Positions 10,564 to 18,218 of a stretch of 64,000 bases of DNA are shown here, in pieces. Position numbers and translations under genes: made by a program. Positions within the stretch are counted from its first letter, which is position 1; every line of letters begins with the position of its first letter. The stretch is from an uncultured Faecalibacterium sp. GTDB lineage: Bacteria; Bacillota; Clostridia; Oscillospirales; Ruminococcaceae. Below the pieces are notes generated by a model that searched no databases, was not told the origin of the DNA, and worked only from the letters and a program-made list of their open reading frames with translations. The DNA is taken from the NCBI GenBank assembly GCA_934512105.1, contig CAKSWQ010000003.1:1-64000 (forward strand). Direction: 5' to 3'.

Positions 10564-10612
10564 CGCCCCGCAACACACCCGATTTGTTTTGCCGCCGTTT
10601 CACCCGACAAAA
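10564..10612 (-). repeat. 49-bp dispersed repeat, copy 1
   Basis: The reverse complement of this segment matches 28337-28385 at 42 of 49 positions by hand count. It lies in the gene-poor stretch 10345-11081. Open frames over it do not look like genes. Confidence 0.6.
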
Positions 10613-10955
10613 TTTTTCGCCTGTCTTGCAAGGCGGTATTTTTCTTTTTGGGAGCTTGTACCTTGAATCCTTCATAAGCCGTCTGAACGAGATACCGTGC
10701 CATGACCTCACACTTTCTGTGGGCGAGCCGGACAACGCCGCTGCAAAACAGGGGCAGGAACTGCGTTCGGTGTGAACGGTGACCATGAGCAGGGGCTTTG
10801 CCTTTTCACACGTTTTGCTCTGCAAAATTTTCAACGTGCATTGCGGTTCGACTTCTGAAATTTTCAGTGTTGCACGGAAAGGGCGAAAGCAAGTATCGAC
10901 CTGTGGCCACAAATTTTCAATGCTTGAAAAATTGCTGTCCACTCAGTCATCCTTG

Positions 10956-11009
10956 TTGGGGAGTGCCTTCCCCAAACCCTGCTTAAGCATTGCGCTGGTT
11001 TCAGCGCAA
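10956..11009 (+). other. Candidate oriT region upstream of mobC
   Basis: Two perfect inverted repeats occur close together: 10956-10975 (TTGGGGA, 6-base loop, TCCCCAA) and 10990-11009 (TTGCGCTG, loop GTTT, CAGCGCAA). They lie 73 bases before mobC. In mobilizable elements oriT typically sits beside the mob genes and has such repeats next to nic. The nic site itself cannot be placed. Confidence 0.5.
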
Positions 11010-11081
11010 AAGCGGCGTGTCGCATTACATAGCCCTCTCCATCCCGGAGCGGGCATTTATCATTTTCACAGGAGGTCGAAT

Positions 11082-11567
11082 ATGGCTGAAATGAAAAGTC
11101 CGAACGTACACGCACGAGAGAACCGCAATGACACGCCGCGAAAACGAAAGACACACATCATCAAGGTCAGAGTGACCGCAGAGGAAAAACTGCGGATCGC
11201 ATACGCCTGCAAAGAACTCCACCTCACCCAATCCGAACTCGTCCGCCGCGTCCTGTACGGCGTGAACGTCAAGCACACCGTTGTGGTGGCGCAGGGCGGC
11301 GAGGATGCACTGGCGGCGCTTGCCGCCTTGTCTGCCCAGTGCAGCAAGGTGGGCAGCAACCTCAACCAGCTTGCACGGCACTTCAACTCCGGCGGCAAAG
11401 ACACCGAGCAGCTCCGGGCGCAAATTCTGGAGGAACTGTCCGCACTCACGAACTTTCGGCTGAAAGCCGAAGAAACGGTTGGTGAACTGTATGGCAACCA
11501 TCAAACAATAATCCGGCTGCGCCGAATTGGCTGTAAAAAATCACTTCCGCGATTTTTTCTAATGTAA
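11082..11567 (+). CDS. mobC: MobC-type relaxosome accessory protein
   Basis: From ATG 11082, with CAGGAGGT upstream, the product is 161 aa. It has a basic N-terminus, a ribbon-helix-helix-like segment (HIIKVRVTAEEKLRIAYACK) and the MobC C-terminal pattern (CSKVGSNLNQLARHFNSGG). MobC helps the relaxase open DNA at oriT. The last 20 or so residues are encoded by the intervening sequence at 11509-11583 and are not typical. Without that insert the frame would end in GNHQTNQHDLEKL, overlapping the relaxase start. The long open frame starting at 10779 is not supported. Confidence 0.82.
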   Translation: MAEMKSPNVHARENRNDTPRKRKTHIIKVRVTAEEKLRIAYACKELHLTQSELVRRVLYGVNVKHTVVVAQGGEDALAALAALSAQCSKVGSNLNQLARHFNSGGKDTEQLRAQILEELSALTNFRLKAEETVGELYGNHQTIIRLRRIGCKKSLPRFFLM

Positions 11568-11583
11568 GCAGCCTGCGGCTGCA
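11509..11583 (+). other. 75-nt structured intervening sequence at the relaxase 5' end
   Basis: An ATG at 11491 opens a short frame MATIKQ that stops with TAA at 11509. The same frame resumes at 11584 with ISMTSKNSNY, the expected relaxase N-terminus. The 75 bases between hold two in-frame stops. They contain the hairpins CGGC-TGC-GCCG and AAAAAATC-N8-GATTTTTT, plus GCAGCC-TGC-GGCTGC, whose left arm can also pair with GGCTGC near the start. Boundaries are inferred from expected relaxase sequence. Confidence 0.5.
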
Positions 11584-11589
11584 ATCAGC

Positions 11590-13203
11590 ATGACCTCGAA
11601 AAACTCTAACTACGCCGCCGCCGAAAGCTATCTCACCTTTCAGCACAACGAGTACACCGGTCTGCCCATTCTGGACGAGAAGGGCAGACCCAAGCTGCGG
11701 GATTCGTACCTGCTCGACACCCTTGAGTGCGGCGAATCCTCGTTCGCTATGGCCTGCCTGATCGCCAACCGTAAGTACGGCAAGAACGGCAGGCGGGAGG
11801 ACGTGAAGACCCACCATATATGGCGATATCCGCCAAAGCGGATGCTAATATATCCGTGCGTAGCACGCACCGCTGGCCATACGAAGTATATCATCAGCTT
11901 CGACCCGAAGGACGCAGTAGAAAACGGCCTGACCATGGAGCGGGCGCAAGCCCTTGGCTTGCAGTTCTGCAAGGAAAATTTCCCCGGTCATCCCGCCATC
12001 GTCTGCACCCACCCGGATGGTCACAACAGTGCCGGGAACATCCACGTCCACATCGTCATCGGCAGCTTGCGTGTCCGCACCGTGGAACGGCAGCCCTTCA
12101 TGGACAAGCCGTGCGACTGGGAAGCGGGCAAGAAGCACCGCTGCACCTCTGCCATGCTCCGGCACCTTCGTGTCGCTGTCATGGAGATGTGCGAGCAAGC
12201 CGACCTGAACCAGATCAATCTGCTGGAAGCCCAAGGCGACCATGTTTCCGAGCGGGAGTATTGGGCGCAGCGGCGCGGACAACGCCGCCTCGACCATGCC
12301 AACGCCAAACTTGCCGCCGAAGGGCAGCAGCCCACCCAGACCGTCTACCAGACCGAGCTGGACAAGCTGCGAAAGCAGATCTACGCTGTGCTGAACAAGA
12401 CCACCACCTTCGAGGAATTTTCTGCATTGCTCATGCAGGAACACGGCATCGCCGTGAAGGAGAGCCGAGGCCGGTTGAGTTACTGCCCACCCGATCGGAC
12501 AAAGTTCATCACCGCCAAGAAACTGAGCAAAAAGCTGGAAAAGGAGCAGGTGCTGACCGCCCTCTCCCAGAACATCCAGCTTGCCCCGACCATCCATCCT
12601 GTCAACGAACAGAAGCCGGATAAAATCAGGAAACTGGTTGACATTCAGGCTAAAGTGGCTGCGGGCAAGGGCATCGGCTACGAGCGTTGGGCAAAAAAGT
12701 TCAACCTCAAACACTGGTCGCAGACCTTGTGTCTCCTGCAGGAGAAGAAGCTGCTCAGCGAAGATGCCCTGCACCAGCGCATTGCCGAACTGCAAACCCA
12801 GCACGACGATGCACTGGCGGTGGTAAAAGACATGGATGCCCGCATGGTCTCCCTCAAGGAGCTGCGCGGGCATCTTGCGGTTTATCGGCAGTACAAGCCT
12901 CTTGCACAGAAGCTCCAGACGGTACGGAATCCCTCCAAGTTCAAGGAGCAGCACCGTGCAGAGCTTGCCGTGTACGAGGCTGCTTGCGCCTATTTCAAGG
13001 CCAACGGGCTCAGGACGCTGCCAGACCTCAAAAAGCTGGATGCCGAATACCAGACCCTTTCCTCGGAGAAAAACGGGTTCTACACCCGCTACAAGAAAGC
13101 GCAGATCGAACTGCGTGAACTCCGCACCGCACAACAGAACGTGGAAGCCTTCTTCCGCAAGGAAGAGCGCAGCCACGCCGTACCGCAGCAGGAGGTCAAA
13201 TGA
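11590..13203 (+). CDS. MobA/VirD2-type relaxase (conjugative mobilization nuclease)
   Basis: The 537-aa protein from ATG 11590 has the relaxase N-terminal domain: a candidate catalytic Tyr in SKNSNYAAAESYL and the histidine motif GNIHVHIVI. A long basic, partly coiled-coil C-terminus follows. It should nick oriT and lead the DNA strand into a recipient using conjugation machinery from another element. No good ribosome site precedes 11590. The likely ancestral start is ATG 11491, cut off by the 75-nt insert. A second, in-frame 69-nt insert splits the conserved segment THH/YIISFDPKD at 11818-11886. Whether an active enzyme is made is unclear. Confidence 0.85.
   Translation: MTSKNSNYAAAESYLTFQHNEYTGLPILDEKGRPKLRDSYLLDTLECGESSFAMACLIANRKYGKNGRREDVKTHHIWRYPPKRMLIYPCVARTAGHTKYIISFDPKDAVENGLTMERAQALGLQFCKENFPGHPAIVCTHPDGHNSAGNIHVHIVIGSLRVRTVERQPFMDKPCDWEAGKKHRCTSAMLRHLRVAVMEMCEQADLNQINLLEAQGDHVSEREYWAQRRGQRRLDHANAKLAAEGQQPTQTVYQTELDKLRKQIYAVLNKTTTFEEFSALLMQEHGIAVKESRGRLSYCPPDRTKFITAKKLSKKLEKEQVLTALSQNIQLAPTIHPVNEQKPDKIRKLVDIQAKVAAGKGIGYERWAKKFNLKHWSQTLCLLQEKKLLSEDALHQRIAELQTQHDDALAVVKDMDARMVSLKELRGHLAVYRQYKPLAQKLQTVRNPSKFKEQHRAELAVYEAACAYFKANGLRTLPDLKKLDAEYQTLSSEKNGFYTRYKKAQIELRELRTAQQNVEAFFRKEERSHAVPQQEVK
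11818..11886 (+). other. 69-nt in-frame structured insert within the relaxase gene
   Basis: Relaxases of this family normally read HHYIISFDP (from memory), but here HH and YIISFDP are separated by 23 extra codons (IWRYPP...AGHTK). The extra DNA can fold into a three-way junction. Outer arms are TATGGC and GCCATA. Inner hairpins are ATCCGC-CAAA-GCGGAT and GTGCGT-AGC-ACGCAC, both perfect 6-bp stems. It has no stop codon. Confidence 0.6.
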
Positions 13204-13209
13204 ACAACA

Positions 13210-13309
13210 CTCTGACGGATCGATGTGTGAATAAACCCAACCTCACCCACGCCCCTCACCGGGCTTCGTCCTTTCGCCTGTACCCCACCCATTGGGACGG
13301 AGGGTAGCA
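13210..13309 (+). other. About 100-nt segment separating the primase start from its body
   Basis: ATG 13200 overlaps the relaxase stop (ATGA) and begins MNNTLTD, but runs to a stop at 13305-13307. The primase body (TSVFSDVKSAISTRQ) is open in another frame from 13309 without any start codon. Removing about 100 bases would give MNNTSVFSDVKSAISTRQ, a sensible N-terminus. Exact edges are uncertain. Confidence 0.35.
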
Positions 13310-13392
13310 CCTCTGTCTTTTCGGACGTAAAGAGCGCCATCTCGACCCGGCAGGCGGCGGAGCTGTACGGCTTCGCCGTAAACCGGAACGGT

Positions 13393-13848
13393 ATGATGTG
13401 CTGTCCCTTCCACGGGGATAAACACCCCAGCATGAAGGTGGACAGCCGTTTCCACTGTTTCGCCTGTCAGGCGGATGGCGATGTGATCGATTTTGTCGGC
13501 AGACTTTTTCAACTTTCTCCCTACAAGGCTGTGGAAAAGTTGAAGGAGGACTTCGGCATGGCACTTGCCGACGGCAAGGTGCGGCTTGCTCCCCGCAGAC
13601 CGCCCACCGTCCGGCAGCAGCTGCTGGACTATTACCGCTGTCTGCAGCGTTGGCGGGTCCGATACGCACCGCAGTCACCCACAGAAGAACTTCACCCCTG
13701 CTTCCTTGAAGCGATAAAGAACCTTGACATCGTTGAATATTATCTGGACTGTTCGGTGCTCCCGGACCCGCAGACCGAAAACGAGCTACGGAAGTATTGG
13801 GAGGGATTGCATGAGCGACTGGAAAAAGAGGAACGAAGATTGGCGTGA
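13393..13848 (+). CDS. CHC2 zinc-finger DNA primase-like protein (5' end disrupted)
   Basis: The open frame from ATG 13393 gives 151 aa beginning MMCCPFHGDKHPSMKVDS and continuing FHCFACQADGDVID. This is the CHC2 zinc finger of DnaG-type primases (Cys, His, Cys, Cys ligands). Coding-like sequence upstream (FSDVKSAISTRQAAELYGF, from 13318) belongs to the same protein but lacks an ATG, so the annotated start probably truncates it. It has no TOPRIM or polymerase domain; small proteins of this kind accompany P4-type helicases on integrative elements and probably help start element replication. The end overlaps the next gene by 38 bases. Confidence 0.75.
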   Translation: MMCCPFHGDKHPSMKVDSRFHCFACQADGDVIDFVGRLFQLSPYKAVEKLKEDFGMALADGKVRLAPRRPPTVRQQLLDYYRCLQRWRVRYAPQSPTEELHPCFLEAIKNLDIVEYYLDCSVLPDPQTENELRKYWEGLHERLEKEERRLA

Positions 13849-15157
13849 TGAGGACGAACTGGAAGAAGAGGAAGAATGCGAATGCCCTTGGGTAGACAGT
13901 AAGGGCAAAGTGCGTGAAACCGCTTACTGCCAGTACCTTTTAGAGAAACACCCCATGATGTGCCTGAAACAGAAGCTGTTCGACCAGAACGGCGAGGTAG
14001 ACGAGGACGCACTGCTCTACGAAGTCCACAGCGACCTCCGTGACTTTGTGCTCGACAACCTTGCCAAGAAGGAAAAGCAGGTTCTGGACGCACTCCGTAT
14101 CGAAACCTATACCCCTGAATGGAAACCCCAGCTTGACCGCATCCATCTCCAGAACGGAACCTACTTTCTGGACGAACGGGGCTTTGTGCCGGAGAAGGAA
14201 CTCTGCCTGAACCGGCTCCCCGTGGAATACCAGCCCGATGCCCCCGCACCGACCAAGTGGCTGGAATTTCTGGACGGTCTGCTCATCCCGGAGGATATTC
14301 TGACCTTGCAGGAATATCTCGGCTATCTTCTGATCCCGTCTACCAAGGCGCAGAAGATGCTGGTCATGACCGGCAAGGGCGGCGAGGGGAAGTCCCGCAT
14401 CGGCTTGCTGCTGAAGAAGCTGTTCGGGGAAGCCTCTCACTCTGAATCCATCCTCCGCATCGAGACGAACCGCTTTGCCAGTGCAAATCTGGAGTACAAG
14501 CTGGTCATGGTCGATGACGACCTGAACATGGTGGCTTTACCCGAAACACGGAACATCAAGTCTATCGTCACCGCCGAAGACCGGTTGTGTATCGAGCGGA
14601 AGAACAAGCAGGCTGTCCAAGGCCTGCTGTACGTTCGTTTCATCTGCTTCGGCAATGGCAACCTTGTGGCTGCTCACGACGACAGCGACGGCTTCTGGCG
14701 CAGGCAGATCCTGATCACGGTAAAAGACCGTGACCCTGCCCGGGTGGATAACCCCTTCCTCATCGAAGAGTTGTCCGAGGAGCGTCCTGGCATCCTGCTG
14801 TGGATGCTGGAAGGGCTGCACCGTCTGCTGGCAAATCGCTATCAGTTTACCATCAGCGAGCGCTCCATCCAGAACCTCGAAGCAGCCATGGCGGACAGCG
14901 ACAACCTGACCCAGTTCATGCAGGCAACGGCGTATGTCCGCTTCAAGCCCGACACCGAGGAACGCTCCACCTATCTCTACCGCGCCTACACCAAGTGGTG
15001 CGAGGATAATCTGGAATCGCCTGTTCCGCAAAAGAAGTTCAGCCAGTTCCTGCTGAAAAATGCGGGGAAGTATGGCCTGACCTTCTCCAAGCACATCGAG
15101 GGAAAGTACCGCGGCTTCCGGGGCGTATGCGTCCACCCCGCCTTTGCCGCCGCTTAA
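13811..15157 (+). CDS. P4-family phage/plasmid primase-helicase
   Basis: The 448-aa protein starts at ATG 13811 within the end of the CHC2 gene. It has a very acidic N-terminus (DELEEEEECE), a D5_N/primase-associated middle and an SF3-type helicase domain with Walker A (TGKGGEGKS) and Walker B (LVMVDDDLN). A winged-helix region lies at the C-terminus. It should unwind element DNA at its origin. The iteron-like GC-rich array at 15181-15400, immediately downstream, is a plausible target. Confidence 0.87.
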   Translation: MSDWKKRNEDWRDEDELEEEEECECPWVDSKGKVRETAYCQYLLEKHPMMCLKQKLFDQNGEVDEDALLYEVHSDLRDFVLDNLAKKEKQVLDALRIETYTPEWKPQLDRIHLQNGTYFLDERGFVPEKELCLNRLPVEYQPDAPAPTKWLEFLDGLLIPEDILTLQEYLGYLLIPSTKAQKMLVMTGKGGEGKSRIGLLLKKLFGEASHSESILRIETNRFASANLEYKLVMVDDDLNMVALPETRNIKSIVTAEDRLCIERKNKQAVQGLLYVRFICFGNGNLVAAHDDSDGFWRRQILITVKDRDPARVDNPFLIEELSEERPGILLWMLEGLHRLLANRYQFTISERSIQNLEAAMADSDNLTQFMQATAYVRFKPDTEERSTYLYRAYTKWCEDNLESPVPQKKFSQFLLKNAGKYGLTFSKHIEGKYRGFRGVCVHPAFAAA

Positions 15158-15180
15158 AAACACACGAAAAGTGAAATTCT

Positions 15181-15400
15181 CGCGCCCTACGCGCCCCAAA
15201 TCAGCGGTTTCAACCTGTTATCGCTGTTTTCTCCGGGCGCGTATCTGCCCCTTCCGGGCGGATGTGGGGCGGAAATACGCCCTTCGGGGCGCGAGATACA
15301 CCAAGACGCGCCCCAAGAGGGCGCGTACAATCCATCCATGCGACCTGTAAAACCAACATAGAAAGGTACTTTTGTGTAGTTTGGGGCGCGTGGGGCGCGT
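15181..15400. repeat. Iteron-like array of GGGGCGCGT units
   Basis: At least eight copies of a GGGGCGCGT-like unit occur in both orientations. They are at 15181-15187 and 15190-15198 (inverted), 15235-15243, 15286-15293, 15306-15314 (inverted), 15319-15327, and a direct pair at 15383-15391 and 15392-15400. The end pairs are near-perfect inverted copies of each other. No gene lies in 15158-15539. A replication origin recognised by the adjacent helicase is a reasonable guess. Confidence 0.55.
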
Positions 15401-15429
15401 AAATTCAAGTTCTTCGCAATTTTTCTTTT

Positions 15430-15462
15430 AGCCGGAGCTTCGGGTCAGGAGCTTCGGCCTTT
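15430..15462 (+). terminator. Probable terminator of the mobilization/replication operon
   Basis: A 9-bp stem (GCCGGAGCT/AGCTTCGGC, one wobble pair) is followed by CTTTCC, a short T-run. Confidence 0.5.
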
Positions 15463-15539
15463 CCATATTACCGACCCATCATGGCGACAGCTCAACGAGG
15501 GCTGCGCCGGGTCAGGTGAAGTGAAAAGGAGACTTGCCT

Positions 15540-15839
15540 ATGAAGAATATTTCCCAAAACTTAACCAAACTGACCCGCGAGGACTTGAAAGCCGCACCCG
15601 AATCCCGTACAATGGAATTGTCCCCAAACCCTGCCGTAGAACCTTCTGACCAGACACGCACAACCATCCGACACGCCCCGCTCGTTTACCGGGTGGAGGA
15701 AATCGCCCAACTGTTGGCGATCTCCAACCGTGCTGCGTACAATCTGTGCAACACCACGAAAGACTTCAAGGTGATCCGCCTCGGTACCAGCATCCGGGTA
15801 AGCAAGCAGAGCTTTGACGATTGGTTTGCAGCGGTCTGA
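15540..15839 (+). CDS. xis: Excisionase-like helix-turn-helix protein of the right element
   Basis: The 99-aa protein has a winged-helix DNA-binding domain in its C-terminal half (VYRVEEIAQLLAIS, AYNLCNTT, ending SFDDWFAAV). Its layout matches the protein at 2628-2849. AAAAGGA lies 9 bases before the ATG. It sits directly upstream of int with a 14-base gap, so it is very likely the directionality factor that assists excision. Confidence 0.82.
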   Translation: MKNISQNLTKLTREDLKAAPESRTMELSPNPAVEPSDQTRTTIRHAPLVYRVEEIAQLLAISNRAAYNLCNTTKDFKVIRLGTSIRVSKQSFDDWFAAV

Positions 15840-15853
15840 GGGAGGGAACATCT

Positions 15854-17257
15854 ATGGCATCTATTCTCAGGCGCGGAGATTCCTACTCCGTTCGTTTCAA
15901 ATACAAAGACCATGCTGGCCGGATCTGTGAAGGCTGGGAGAGCTTCAAAACCAAGAAGGAAGCGCAAGACCGCAAGATCTCAGTAGAAAAAGAGCTGCTC
16001 GACGGCACGTTCCTCATTCCTGACGCAATGACAGTGGAGGAAATGCTGTACAAGTGGCTCCCCATCCAGTCAAGCAAGCACAAGTGGGCACCCAAAACCT
16101 ACACCCACACGGTAGCCATGATCCAGAATCTTGTCGTGCCTTACCTCGGCAAGAAGCAGATTCAGAAGGTTCAGACGTATGACCTTGAACAGTTCTACGC
16201 CACTTTGAGCCGGACACCGCGCGGACTGTATAAGCAGGGTGTCAAGCAAACGCTCACCGACAAACAGAAGCGGCAGTTTCTGACGGGTGCTTCCATCCGG
16301 GAAGTCCATGCCATGCTCAAGACTGCTTTTTCCTATGCCGTTGAGTGGGGTCTGCTCCTCAAGTCACCGATTCCGAGAGAAGCCCCGAAATCGACCTCGG
16401 AAGAACGTGCCATCTGGGACGAAAAGACCATGCTTGCTGCGTTGCAGACCATGACCGACCCCACGCTCCACCTTGCTGTTCATCTGAGCATGATCCTCTC
16501 GCTGCGTGTCGGAGAGATCCTTGGCTTGCAGCCGGGAGACATCGACTTCGATGCAGCGGATGGACGCGGAACCATCACGGTCGGCAGGAGCTTGCAGCGT
16601 ACCGAAAAGGCTGCACTGGAAAAGACCGACCCGAACCAGATCTACCACATCTTCCCCGACCAGCGTGAGGGCAGCAGCTCCGCACTGGTGCTGAAGAAGC
16701 CGAAAACCAAGAAATCCAGCCGTACCCTTTATCTGACGAGACCCTTGAAGGAAGAGTTGCTGGCTTGGCTGGAAAAGCTCCGGCAGGACGAGCTTGCCAT
16801 GGATGGCAGGTATCGCAACTGCGGTCAGTTGTTCCGTCTGCCGAACGGCTTACCTGTTGCACCGGAAGCCCTTTCTAAATGGTACCGTGCATGGCGCGCG
16901 GAGCACTCGGAGTTTGAAAAGATCGTATTCCACGGTCTGCGCCACTCCAGTGCCACTTACCAGTTGATCGAATCCGGCGGCAACATCAAGGCCGTGCAGG
17001 GCAATACAGGCCATGCGACCACCGGCATCCTGATGGACACCTACGCCCACACGCAGGACAAGCCCCGGTTGGAGCTGGCTGAGAAGCTGGAAGCAGACTT
17101 CTATTCGCAGGACATCGGCTCCCCCAAATCCGGCTCTGTGCCGGTAAAAGAAAATCTGCCGGACAGCATCCAGATCACCCCGGAAGGGATGCTGAAAGTT
17201 GTCCGGCAGATGAACCCCGAGCAGCGGCGTGAGTTTACCCGCCTGCTGTTCGCCTGA
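15854..17257 (+). CDS. int: Tyrosine recombinase/integrase of the right element
   Basis: The 467-aa protein starts at ATG 15854 behind GGAGGG. It has an N-terminal arm-binding domain, a core-binding domain and a catalytic domain with R218 (SLRVGE), H360/R363 (HGLRHSS), H387 (NTGHAT) and Y397 (DTYAH). These positions equal those of the integrase at 2865-4250, so the two share a recent common architecture while differing in sequence and apparently in arm-site preference. It reads toward the tRNA-Lys att site 110 bases away. Role: integration and, with Xis, excision of the 13-kb element. Confidence 0.95.
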   Translation: MASILRRGDSYSVRFKYKDHAGRICEGWESFKTKKEAQDRKISVEKELLDGTFLIPDAMTVEEMLYKWLPIQSSKHKWAPKTYTHTVAMIQNLVVPYLGKKQIQKVQTYDLEQFYATLSRTPRGLYKQGVKQTLTDKQKRQFLTGASIREVHAMLKTAFSYAVEWGLLLKSPIPREAPKSTSEERAIWDEKTMLAALQTMTDPTLHLAVHLSMILSLRVGEILGLQPGDIDFDAADGRGTITVGRSLQRTEKAALEKTDPNQIYHIFPDQREGSSSALVLKKPKTKKSSRTLYLTRPLKEELLAWLEKLRQDELAMDGRYRNCGQLFRLPNGLPVAPEALSKWYRAWRAEHSEFEKIVFHGLRHSSATYQLIESGGNIKAVQGNTGHATTGILMDTYAHTQDKPRLELAEKLEADFYSQDIGSPKSGSVPVKENLPDSIQITPEGMLKVVRQMNPEQRREFTRLLFA

Positions 17258-17329
17258 AAAAAGTATGGAAAAAACGCTCACGATGCACAGAATGCAGACA
17301 ATGCAAGGAAAAACACGGCTTTCCCGCCG

Positions 17330-17360
17330 GTGTGCAAAAAGTGTGCAAAAGTGTGCAGAG
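17330..17360 (+). repeat. Tandem repeats at the right end of the right element
   Basis: Three adjacent units, GTGTGCAAAAA, GTGTGCAAAA and GTGTGCAGAG, match the array at 4588-4630 at the opposite end. They are probable integrase arm sites. Confidence 0.65.
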
Positions 17361-17367
17361 CCCCAGA

Positions 17368-17457
17368 AAAAGGAAAATCCCACGAGGAATCTTACGATTC
17401 TTCGTGGGATTTTGGTGCGCTCGAGGGAACTCGAATCCCTGGCCCTCTGATTAAAAG
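17368..17457 (+). repeat. 90-bp direct repeat, copy 2 (att site within tRNA-Lys)
   Basis: Identical to 4358-4447. It covers the tRNA-Lys terminator and the 3' 45 bases of the tRNA gene. The element restores the tRNA 3' half, so the gene remains intact. Confidence 0.9.
17374..17412 (-). terminator. tRNA-Lys terminator
   Basis: An 18-bp stem with one wobble and a TTAC-size loop (arms 17374-17391 and 17396-17413) directly follows the tRNA CCA on the minus strand and ends in TTTTCCTTTT. Confidence 0.85.
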
Positions 17458-17488
17458 TCAGATGCTCTACCGGCTGAGCTACGAGCGC
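17413..17488 (-). tRNA. tRNA-Lys (anticodon TTT)
   Basis: The 76-base gene folds as a standard cloverleaf: acceptor GCGCTCG/CGAGCGC, D-arm GCTC/GAGC, anticodon stem TCTGA/TCAGA with loop CTTTTAA, T-arm AGGGA/TCCCT, discriminator A and encoded CCA. It is the integration target of the two elements on its left. Confidence 0.97.
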
Positions 17489-17591
17489 ATATTCCGCAGT
17501 AAAACAATACTGCCGAATAATATTACCACAATTGGCTGCAAAAAGCAAGAGCAGCGCTCAAAAAAGCAGAAATTTCAGTATAATACAAAAA

Positions 17592-18218
17592 TCACTCAAA
17601 AAAGCTCTGCGCCCGGCGCTGCAGCAGCTCCACCAGCAGGCCGGTATAGATGCTGACCATCGAGGGCGTCTCGCCCAGTTCCATGGCCTTGCGCTGGGGC
17701 AGGTCGGCTAAGCGTCCCTTGTACAGGCACTTCAGCTGGGGCAGCTGGGCGTAGTCGTTGGGGTGCATCAGGGTGCTGTCCTTGGGCAGCGCCAGTGCGC
17801 CGCTCTTTTCCAACACTTCGCTGACGAATTGGGAGCAGAAATAATGGTGGCGGCGCCGCCAGCGGATATGCAGCCCGCACAAGATCAGCCCCAGCGTGTT
17901 GAAGCTGTACTCCTCGCTGTGGCGCATGAACTCCTCGGCACGGTGCAGGGCACGGAAATAGGCCTCGTCGGATACCTCCAGCGCGTACAGCGCACAGGGG
18001 GCGTTGTCCCGCAGACGGAAAACACCCTTGTTCAGGTATTCCTTGCTGGGACCTGCCGGGAACATGGTGTAGCCGTTTTTGCGGGTGGAGCTGTACAGGC
18101 AGTTCAGCTTTGCATCAAACGCCATGGAGGCGTGGGTATAGCTGGCTCCGGTGGCGGCATAGACCAGTTTGGACAGCAGCGTGCCGGAGCGGGTGAGCAG
18201 AATGTAGATGGTTTTCAT
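17592..18218 (-). CDS. Permuted papain-like (YiiX/NlpC-P60 superfamily) hydrolase
   Basis: The 208-aa protein from ATG 18218 has a conserved His early (YTHASMAF) and a Cys late (YFCSQFVSEVLEKSG). This is the permuted order of YiiX/YaeF-type papain-like enzymes, which act on amide or ester bonds; the substrate is unknown. No signal peptide or membrane segment is seen. It is a single gene that flanks the tRNA-Lys insertion site and is probably the first chromosomal gene outside the element. Confidence 0.7.
   Translation of the reverse strand: MKTIYILLTRSGTLLSKLVYAATGASYTHASMAFDAKLNCLYSSTRKNGYTMFPAGPSKEYLNKGVFRLRDNAPCALYALEVSDEAYFRALHRAEEFMRHSEEYSFNTLGLILCGLHIRWRRRHHYFCSQFVSEVLEKSGALALPKDSTLMHPNDYAQLPQLKCLYKGRLADLPQRKAMELGETPSMVSIYTGLLVELLQRRAQSFFE

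Noticed and set aside
10779..11081. N-terminal extension of mobC
   Set aside because: A strong ribosome site lies at ATG 11082, and the upstream part covers the candidate oriT and has no protein-like pattern.
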